Origin: DASZTV01 sp036267875
GTDB lineage: Bacteria > Actinomycetota > Actinomycetes > JAFAQI01
DNA: 64,000 nucleotides
Direction: 5' to 3'
Assembly: GCA_036267875.1 (NCBI GenBank)
Contig: DATAVE010000073.1
Span: 1-64,000 of the forward strand
Under the pieces are notes generated by a model. The model saw nothing but the letters and a program-made list of their open reading frames with translations. It did not search any database and was not told where the DNA came from. The position numbers and the translations under genes are program-made. This document shows, piece after piece, positions 58,386 to 64,000 of this stretch (its first letter is position 1; each line of letters opens with the position of its first letter).

Positions 58386-59650
58386 CAGCCGCCACCGGAT
58401 CGTTCAAGTTCGATCCGTTCTTCCCCGGGCCGCGCGACCTACGCCCTGCGGTCTTTGCAGAGCTGCGGGCGCAGCCCGGGCTCTATCGCACTGGAGCCGA
58501 CCTTTGGGTCGCCGCCCGGTTCGACGACGTCAAGGCGATCCAGTCACAGCCCGAGCTGTTCTCATCCCGCCCCAACCCGTACGAGGGGCCGCCTGCCGAG
58601 GGCACACCCGACGCCGACCCGGACCTCATCGACCGGCTCCTCACCGTCGCGTCCTCGATGCCGATCGATCTCGACGAGCTGGCGACGGCGCAGGCGATCG
58701 CGTCCGCCGATCCGCCCGAACACACCCGGGTACGCCGGATCGTCAGCAGGGGCTTCACGCCGGGACGCATCACCGCCATGGCCACGACGATCGCGGCGAT
58801 CGTCGACCGATGCATGAATGGTGCCGGTGACCTCGACGGCTTCGATGTCGTCGAGCGACTGGCCGTGCCGCTGCCGGTGGAGATGATCGCGAACATCCTC
58901 GGCATCGAGAGCGCCGGCTACGACCAGGTCAAGCAATGGTCGGACGACTTCGCCGCGAGTGCCGTCGGTGACATCCGAAGCACCCCCGAAGGGCAGCTCG
59001 CACTCGTCACCACACTCCGGGACTTCGCGCTGTTCTACGTTCCGCTGATCGAGGAACGACGCGCGGAACCCAAAGACGACGTGATCAGCGCCATGCTGCG
59101 GGCTGTCGATGACGAGGCGCTGACGACGGTCGAGACCCTGACGATGGCCATCACGATCATGGTCGCCGGCAACGAGACATCGACCAACCTGATCGGCAAC
59201 GCCGTAGTCGAGCTGCTCTCCAACCCGGAACAACTCGAGCTGTTGTCGGCTGACCCGTCAGTGCTCCCCGCGGCGGTCGACGAGGCAAACCGGCTGACAG
59301 CACCGATCCAGATCGCCTTCCGCGAGGCGACCGAAGACGTCGAGGTCGCCGGAACCGCGATCGCGAAGGGCGACGTCATCGCCCTGCACATGGCAGCAGC
59401 CAACCGCGACCCGCAACAGTTCGATGACCCGGACCGCTTCGACATCACTCGGCCGCGCGCCAGACACCTGTCCTTCGGCCACGGCGTCCACTTCTGCCTG
59501 GGATCACACCTGGCCCTGCAAGAGGTCACGACCGCGCTCGGCGCGCTGCTGCCTCACCTGCCTAGCGTGCGGCTCGCTGATGCTCCACTCGAATCCAACC
59601 CCAGCGCGATCCTCAACGGGTGGCGCAAGGTCGAACTGGTGAGGAACTGA
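58382..59650 (+). CDS. cytochrome P450
   Basis: A 422-residue P450. The I-helix motif is IMVAGNETSTNLIGN, the ExxR is EANR, and the haem loop is SFGHGVHFCLGSHLALQE. The N-terminal part (FFPGPRDLRPAVFAELRAQP) is typical of soluble bacterial P450s of CYP families used in terpenoid and steroid oxidation. ATG 58382 is within the previous stop. The small protein that follows starts 1 nt after its stop. Confidence 0.92.
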   Translation: MTAATGSFKFDPFFPGPRDLRPAVFAELRAQPGLYRTGADLWVAARFDDVKAIQSQPELFSSRPNPYEGPPAEGTPDADPDLIDRLLTVASSMPIDLDELATAQAIASADPPEHTRVRRIVSRGFTPGRITAMATTIAAIVDRCMNGAGDLDGFDVVERLAVPLPVEMIANILGIESAGYDQVKQWSDDFAASAVGDIRSTPEGQLALVTTLRDFALFYVPLIEERRAEPKDDVISAMLRAVDDEALTTVETLTMAITIMVAGNETSTNLIGNAVVELLSNPEQLELLSADPSVLPAAVDEANRLTAPIQIAFREATEDVEVAGTAIAKGDVIALHMAAANRDPQQFDDPDRFDITRPRARHLSFGHGVHFCLGSHLALQEVTTALGALLPHLPSVRLADAPLESNPSAILNGWRKVELVRN

Positions 59651-59651
59651 C

Positions 59652-59966
59652 GTGCCGCTCAGGTCAGGTGCTCGGTTGCGCAGCCAGGTCTGCAGCACGG
59701 AGGTCATCGTCGTCCGACCCTCAACGGCAGACATCGAGCTGTGCTGCGGCGGTGAGCCCATGGTCGACATCGCCAGTGATGTCAGCCCCGGAGGGACTCC
59801 CGCTCCCGGTCTCGACACCGGCACCCAGCTCGGCAAGCGCTACACCACCGACGACGATGAGGGCGCCCTCGAGCTCCTCACCACCAAACAAGGCGACGGA
59901 ACGCTCTCAAGCGGCGCGGTCCCGCTCGTGGTCAAGGGCGCAAAGCCGCTCCCATCAAGCGATTAG
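59652..59966 (+). CDS. small conserved actinobacterial protein, function unknown
   Basis: A 104-residue protein. LRSGARLRSQVCSTEVIVVR, ELCCGGEPM, LGKRYTTDDDEGALELLTTK and PLVVKGAKPLPSSD form a pattern I recall from short unannotated actinobacterial proteins near acyl-CoA genes. It has three cysteines and no signal or membrane segment. It may bind metal or assist the P450; nothing more can be said from the sequence. GTG 59652. It overlaps the convergent CoA-transferase by 4 nt. Confidence 0.65.
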   Translation: MPLRSGARLRSQVCSTEVIVVRPSTADIELCCGGEPMVDIASDVSPGGTPAPGLDTGTQLGKRYTTDDDEGALELLTTKQGDGTLSSGAVPLVVKGAKPLPSSD

Positions 59967-61207
59967 GTGGCAGCGCCGTCAATCTTGAGCTGGATGATCT
60001 CGTCCTCGGTGCGGCCCAGCTCCCGAAGTAGATCGTCGGTGTGCTCAGCAAACTGCGGAGCACGCGTCAGGGTCGGCGAGGTTTCGTCGAACTGAACTGG
60101 GCTCGCCACGAGCTCCCGTTCGTTGCCGTCGGCGTCCGTCACCTGCACGATGTAACCGTTGGCGCGAACCTGGGGATCCTGTCCGACTTCGACGGCATTG
60201 TTGTTCGGGGCCCACTGCCCCTCGAGCGTCTTCAGACGCTCAATCCAATAGTCAAACGGCTGTGCCGCGATCGCGTTGGCGACCAGCTCGCCAGCCTCGG
60301 CCGCACGCGCGATCAGCTTCTCGCCGCTGTCGAATCGCTCGTCCGCGATCAAGTCGTCGAGACCAAGGTGTCGGCAAAGGTCTGCCCAGTACCTGCCGGG
60401 TTGAAGGATCGTCAAGTTGATGAAACGGCCGTCGCAGGTCGGGAAGTTCCCGATGGTGGGGTTGAACGGGCTCGAGCTTGATCCGCTCAACGGGCGAGGT
60501 GCCGGCGACGAGCCAGTAAGCAAAGCGGTGTTGACAGATAGTGCCGTGGCCCAGATCCCGACGCTGAGCAGGGAGACGTCGACCAGCGACGGCACTCCGG
60601 TTCGATCTCGTGCCAGCAACGCCGCGGCGATCCCACCGGCGATGGTCATGCCGCCGAGTGAGTCGCCGTACGCGCCCGCCGGCTGAATGACGGCTTGCGG
60701 TGAGTCAGGCGGCGTGCATCCCATCGCGCTGCCTGCGCGTGACCAGAACACGCTTCCGTCGAACCCACCCGTGGCGGCGTCCGGTCCGCGTTGCCCGTGG
60801 GCGCTCCCTCGCACATAGATGATCTGCGGGTTTGCCTCCCGCAGGTCCTGCACATCGATCCCCAGCTTGGTGCGCGCGTCGGGCAGGAAGTTGGTGAGGA
60901 AGACGTCGCTTTGACGTGCCAGGTCGAGCAGGACCTGCCGGGCGGCTGGGTGTTCGAGGGCTAGCCCGATGCTGCGCTTGCCACGGTTGGGGTGTTCCAT
61001 CAGAGGCTGGAACGACCCCTGGGCTGCACCGCCCGTCCCGATGCGCAGTCCCCGCTGGGCGTCTCCGGTGACCGCGTGCTCCACCTTGATGACGTCGGCG
61101 CCCCAGTCGGCGAGCACGGCTCCGGCGGCTGGGGTGAAGGTGAACTGCGCCACCTCGAGAATGCGAACACCGGCCATCGGCAGCATGCGAGGGCGCTCGT
61201 CAGCCAC
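59963..61207 (-). CDS. CaiB/BaiF-type (class III) CoA-transferase
   Basis: A 414-residue protein. RILEVAQFTFTPAAGAVLAD and WGADVIKVEH form the N-terminal fold, and GAYGDSLGGMTIAGGIAAAL contains the catalytic Asp (YGDSLGG). The tail PQFAEHTDDLLRELG is typical. It transfers CoA between acids, giving a second way of activating the substrate besides the acyl-CoA synthetases. GTG or ATG start at 61207 overlaps the amidohydrolase stop by 8 nt. Confidence 0.9.
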   Translation of the reverse strand: MADERPRMLPMAGVRILEVAQFTFTPAAGAVLADWGADVIKVEHAVTGDAQRGLRIGTGGAAQGSFQPLMEHPNRGKRSIGLALEHPAARQVLLDLARQSDVFLTNFLPDARTKLGIDVQDLREANPQIIYVRGSAHGQRGPDAATGGFDGSVFWSRAGSAMGCTPPDSPQAVIQPAGAYGDSLGGMTIAGGIAAALLARDRTGVPSLVDVSLLSVGIWATALSVNTALLTGSSPAPRPLSGSSSSPFNPTIGNFPTCDGRFINLTILQPGRYWADLCRHLGLDDLIADERFDSGEKLIARAAEAGELVANAIAAQPFDYWIERLKTLEGQWAPNNNAVEVGQDPQVRANGYIVQVTDADGNERELVASPVQFDETSPTLTRAPQFAEHTDDLLRELGRTEDEIIQLKIDGAAT

Positions 61208-62393
61208 TGTGCGGTGTCAGGCCCAGCAGGCCGTACATGTTGGCGCCCATCATCTTGCGCACGTCGTCTGCCGGGAAGATGTCGCTGATCTCCTTCGCCC
61301 AGTGCAGCGGATCGGCCATGCCCTCGGGGTGCGGGTAGTCCGAGCCGAACAGAACGTGGTCGGGGGACATCAGGTTCACGAGGTCGGTGAGCGAGTCTTC
61401 CCAGAACGGGTTGACCCAGAGGTTTCGCAGGAACACGTCGCGCGGGTGTTCAGCGAACGCTTGCGGCATCTTTTGGTAGGTCTTTTCCACTGCCTTCAGG
61501 CAAGAGATCGCCCAGTTCCCACCGTTCTCGATGCTGGCAAGCTTGACCGTCGGAAATCGGCTGAGCATGCCGTGGCAGATCGCGGCGGTGATGGTGTCGT
61601 TGATTGCCCGGCCAGGCGAGACCGCGTCATAGAAGGGCTGGGGCTTGAATACCAGGGGCTCCCGGCTCGTCCCTTCCCAGTCGTTGACGTATCGCTGATA
61701 GCCAGAGTCAGACGCGTGCAGCGTGACAAGGACACCGGACTCGGCAACCCGGGCCCAGAACGGATCGAACTCCGGCAGGAACGGTGACACCGTGCCGCGG
61801 TGGCCGGCGACCGGAGCCGGCCGCATCAGGACAACTTTCGCGCCACGTTCGAGGAGCCAGTCGAGCTCGGCCACACCGCGCTCGACCACACAGGGGTTGA
61901 CGATCGGCGTGGCGAAGATCCTGCCCTGGTAGTTGAAGGTCCATTCGTCGTGCATCCATTCGTTGAACGCGTGGATGACCGTGCATGTCAGCTCTGGGTC
62001 GTCCGTGAGCCTGACCTCAAGCAAGCTGGCCAAAGTCGGGAAGATCAACGCGGCATCTAGCCCGAGTTCGTCGAGAAGCGCGAGTCGCGGCGCGGCGCTG
62101 CGGAAGGCATCGACGGCGTGGATCGGCTTGCCGGCGAACTCCCGCAACGACTTGCCCTCCGGATTGTTACCGGAGAAGTACTCCGCGAACGCGCCTGGGC
62201 GGGCCACGACTTCAAAGGTCGGGTTCGGGATGTAGTCGCTGATGAGGTTGTCGACGGCGATCTTCGTGCGGCCGTCTACCTGCACGTACTTGAAGAGCCC
62301 TTGGTAGCGCGAGGGCAGGTGCCGAGTGAATGCCTCTTCGGTCTCGTACATGTGGTTGTCGGCGTCGAATACCGGGAAGTCGAGCTTTCCCAT
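61200..62393 (-). CDS. amidohydrolase-2 family metal hydrolase/decarboxylase
   Basis: A 397-residue TIM-barrel protein close to the enzyme at 48605-49792 (shared YVxVxGRTKIA, ISDYIPNPTF, HASDSGYxRY, GSDxPHPEG). Metal-site residues are in FDADNHMYE, HASDSGY and GSDYPHPEG. ATG 62393 is preferred over 62417 because GAGGAG stands 5 nt before it. It lies between an acyl-CoA dehydrogenase pair and a CoA-transferase, so its substrate is probably a CoA ester or cyclic acid of the same route. Confidence 0.87.
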   Translation of the reverse strand: MGKLDFPVFDADNHMYETEEAFTRHLPSRYQGLFKYVQVDGRTKIAVDNLISDYIPNPTFEVVARPGAFAEYFSGNNPEGKSLREFAGKPIHAVDAFRSAAPRLALLDELGLDAALIFPTLASLLEVRLTDDPELTCTVIHAFNEWMHDEWTFNYQGRIFATPIVNPCVVERGVAELDWLLERGAKVVLMRPAPVAGHRGTVSPFLPEFDPFWARVAESGVLVTLHASDSGYQRYVNDWEGTSREPLVFKPQPFYDAVSPGRAINDTITAAICHGMLSRFPTVKLASIENGGNWAISCLKAVEKTYQKMPQAFAEHPRDVFLRNLWVNPFWEDSLTDLVNLMSPDHVLFGSDYPHPEGMADPLHWAKEISDIFPADDVRKMMGANMYGLLGLTPHSG

Positions 62394-62413
62394 CGTCGCT
62401 CCTCGTCGTTCGA

Positions 62414-63682
62414 TCATGCCGGAGTGCGGCGGACGACTGCGTTGGTCCGCACGTCCCGGAAGGGCCGGTCGAAGTCTTCTGCGCGCTCACGGGGCATCCC
62501 GAGCACACGTTCACTGATGATGTTGCGGGCGATCTCCGTGGTGCCGCCACCGAGGCAGGGTCCTTGCCGCCCGAGATAGCTGACCCCGAGGTCACCGGCG
62601 GTCTCCCCGTCGTGCCATGCGACCGACCGGTCGCCCACGATTTCGATCGCGATGCTGGCCAGTCGGACCCCGAGCATCCCGTTCGACAACCGAGGGATCG
62701 AGCCAGCTGCCGACGGCAACCGGCCGGTGCGGATGGATGTGCTGATTCGCCCAACGAGTGCGCTGTGGACGCGGGTGAGGACGAGGGCTTCACCGATCAG
62801 TTGGCGTACCCGCGGGTCGTCGACTCCATCGATCGAGAGAGCACCGATCTGATCGCTTTCGTGCTGCCGGGTTCGCGGCCTCATCGCGTAGGGCGAGGAG
62901 CCGCTGACCGCTGCGCGTTCGTGGAGCAGCAGCCTGGATGCGACGTTCCAGCCGTCGTTGACCTCGCCGAGGACATCTGCGACCGGGATAGGTACGTCAT
63001 CGAAGAACTCCTGACAGAACTCCTCGGTCCCATCGACATGCTTGATCTGGGTGATGGTGATTCCAGGCTGGTGCACCTTCACGATGAGAACGCTCAGACC
63101 GCGATGCTTGGGAACGTCCCAGTCGGTCCGGCAGACGCACAGCGCGTAGTCGGACTTCCACGCGTACGTGCTCCAGATCTTCGAGCCGTTGAGGATGAAC
63201 ACGTCGCCGTCCCGGTCAGCTCGGGTGATCGCTCCGGCGAGATCCGATCCGCCGCTGGGTTCGGACAGGAACTGGACCCAGAGCTCCTCGCCGCGCAGAG
63301 CGGCGGGGATGAAGCGCTGCTTCTGCTCTTCTGTCCCGAAGTCCAGGATCGTCGGAAGGATGATCGTGAACGTCGGCGTGTTGAAGACCATCGGAAGCTC
63401 GTAGCCATGCGTCAGGTCAATGAACGCGTCCTGGTACTCACCGGGCAGCCCGCGTCCGCCGTACTCGACCGGATAACACAGGCCGGCAAAGCCCGCGTCC
63501 CAGAGCTTGCGTTGGATCGCTTTGGCGCGCACCACTTGATCTGTGTCGTCCTTGGCGTGACCCATCAACGGATCGGCGCCGTTCAGCGGCTCGAGGTTCT
63601 CCGCGACCCACTCGGTTGCCCGCGCACGGAAGGTCTCGATGTCTTCGAGCGTCCCCTGATGTGCCGATCCTGACGCAGCCAT
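62414..63682 (-). CDS. acyl-CoA dehydrogenase, long partner of a pair
   Basis: A flavoenzyme of about 422 residues. FLSEPSGGSDLAGAITRADR and FILNGSKIWSTYAWKSDY are the FAD and substrate motifs, and GGGTTEIARNIISERVLGMP is the C-terminal motif. ATG 63682 follows GGGAG by 6 nt; an upstream ATG at 63694 overlaps the previous stop (TGATG). With the truncated gene upstream it forms a second unequal acyl-CoA dehydrogenase pair. Confidence 0.9.
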   Translation of the reverse strand: MAASGSAHQGTLEDIETFRARATEWVAENLEPLNGADPLMGHAKDDTDQVVRAKAIQRKLWDAGFAGLCYPVEYGGRGLPGEYQDAFIDLTHGYELPMVFNTPTFTIILPTILDFGTEEQKQRFIPAALRGEELWVQFLSEPSGGSDLAGAITRADRDGDVFILNGSKIWSTYAWKSDYALCVCRTDWDVPKHRGLSVLIVKVHQPGITITQIKHVDGTEEFCQEFFDDVPIPVADVLGEVNDGWNVASRLLLHERAAVSGSSPYAMRPRTRQHESDQIGALSIDGVDDPRVRQLIGEALVLTRVHSALVGRISTSIRTGRLPSAAGSIPRLSNGMLGVRLASIAIEIVGDRSVAWHDGETAGDLGVSYLGRQGPCLGGGTTEIARNIISERVLGMPRERAEDFDRPFRDVRTNAVVRRTPA

Positions 63683-63693
63683 CGTGTCTCCCA

Positions 63694-64000
63694 TCAGCCG
63701 GCCAGGATGGCGACGCGGTCGCGTTGCTCGGCCGGATCGCCGTATGTCTGTCGATGTAGGACGACGCGGCGTAGGTAGAGGTGCAGGTCGTGCTCCCAGG
63801 TAACGCCGATCCCGCCGTGCAACTGAATGCAGTCCTGGATCAGCTCGGGGCATCGCTCGCCGACGTATGCCTTAGCGATTCGCGCGACACTGGACGCGTC
63901 AGCAGCGTTGGCCTGAACAGCTCTGGTGGCATCGACCGTGATGGCCTGTGCCGACTCGACCCACAGCTTTAGATCGGCGAAGCGATGCTTGAGAGCTTGG
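63694..64000 (-). CDS. acyl-CoA dehydrogenase, C-terminal part (cut by window end)
   Basis: The last 101 residues of an acyl-CoA dehydrogenase are visible. They include ARIAKAYVGERCPELIQDCI, QLHGGIGVTWEHDLHLYLRR and a tail ending DRVAILAG. GGIGxTWEHDLHLY marks the partner type that pairs with a GGTxEI-type subunit, matching the gene just downstream. The start lies outside the window. Confidence 0.88.
   Translation of the reverse strand, partial: QALKHRFADLKLWVESAQAITVDATRAVQANAADASSVARIAKAYVGERCPELIQDCIQLHGGIGVTWEHDLHLYLRRVVLHRQTYGDPAEQRDRVAILAG

Noticed and set aside
37079..64000. classical steroid (cholesterol) degradation cluster
   Set aside because: Heteromeric dehydrogenase and Ltp2-like parts are present, but ring-cleavage enzymes and KstR-type binding sites (palindromic TnnAACnnGTTnnA) were not found by eye.

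Overview
The window is high-GC DNA with tight, often overlapping genes, many GTG and TTG start codons and actinobacterial gene families (DUF4012, Wzm/Wzt, leucine-type ABC uptake, paired acyl-CoA dehydrogenases, amidohydrolase and P450 clusters). It most likely comes from an actinomycete chromosome. I cannot name the genus. No rRNA, tRNA, transposase, integrase, CRISPR array or replication origin is visible.

Left part (about 1-28,260): a cell-surface polysaccharide locus. It holds a Wzy-like polymerase, a Wzx-like flippase, two initiating phosphosugar transferases, seven GT4-type glycosyltransferases, a sulfotransferase, two acyltransferases, three methyltransferases, the complete dTDP-L-rhamnose pathway (rmlA, rmlB, rmlC, rmlD), a GDP-mannose 4,6-dehydratase and an ABC-type exporter (Wzm/Wzt). 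It is therefore equipped for both flippase and ABC export routes and may make a sulfated, methylated, rhamnose-containing glycan. The genes sit in short blocks that alternate strand. Several block-leading genes have a TAnnnT hexamer ending 6-7 nt before the start codon, the layout of leaderless transcripts. A 13-bp-stem hairpin at 28,279-28,326 closes this part.

Middle part (28,431-36,941, minus strand): one tightly coupled operon reading crotonase, TetR regulator, LivK-type binding lipoprotein, fused LivH-LivM permease, LivG, LivF, then two unknown membrane proteins. One of these is an exported protein with a C-terminal anchor. The other has two membrane segments, a coiled coil and a cysteine motif resembling Ada-type metal-binding modules.

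Right part (37,079-64,000): a CoA-dependent catabolic region. It contains MmsA-type dehydrogenase, a second TetR, SDR and DapA-like enzymes, two P450s, two acyl-CoA synthetases, an alpha/beta hydrolase, a DUF35-thiolase fusion, a TesB-like thioesterase, two amidohydrolases, a tandem GntR regulator, a crotonase, a thiolase, a CoA-transferase and two acyl-CoA dehydrogenase pairs (one cut by the window end). With the Liv importer this looks like uptake, activation, oxidation, beta-oxidation-like shortening and aldol or thiolytic cleavage of an unidentified acid with a branched, cyclic or steroid-like carbon skeleton. Two short minus-strand relics (amidohydrolase near 39.4-39.6 kb, CoA-transferase near 41.5 kb) show that the 38.5-41.6 kb segment has been rearranged.
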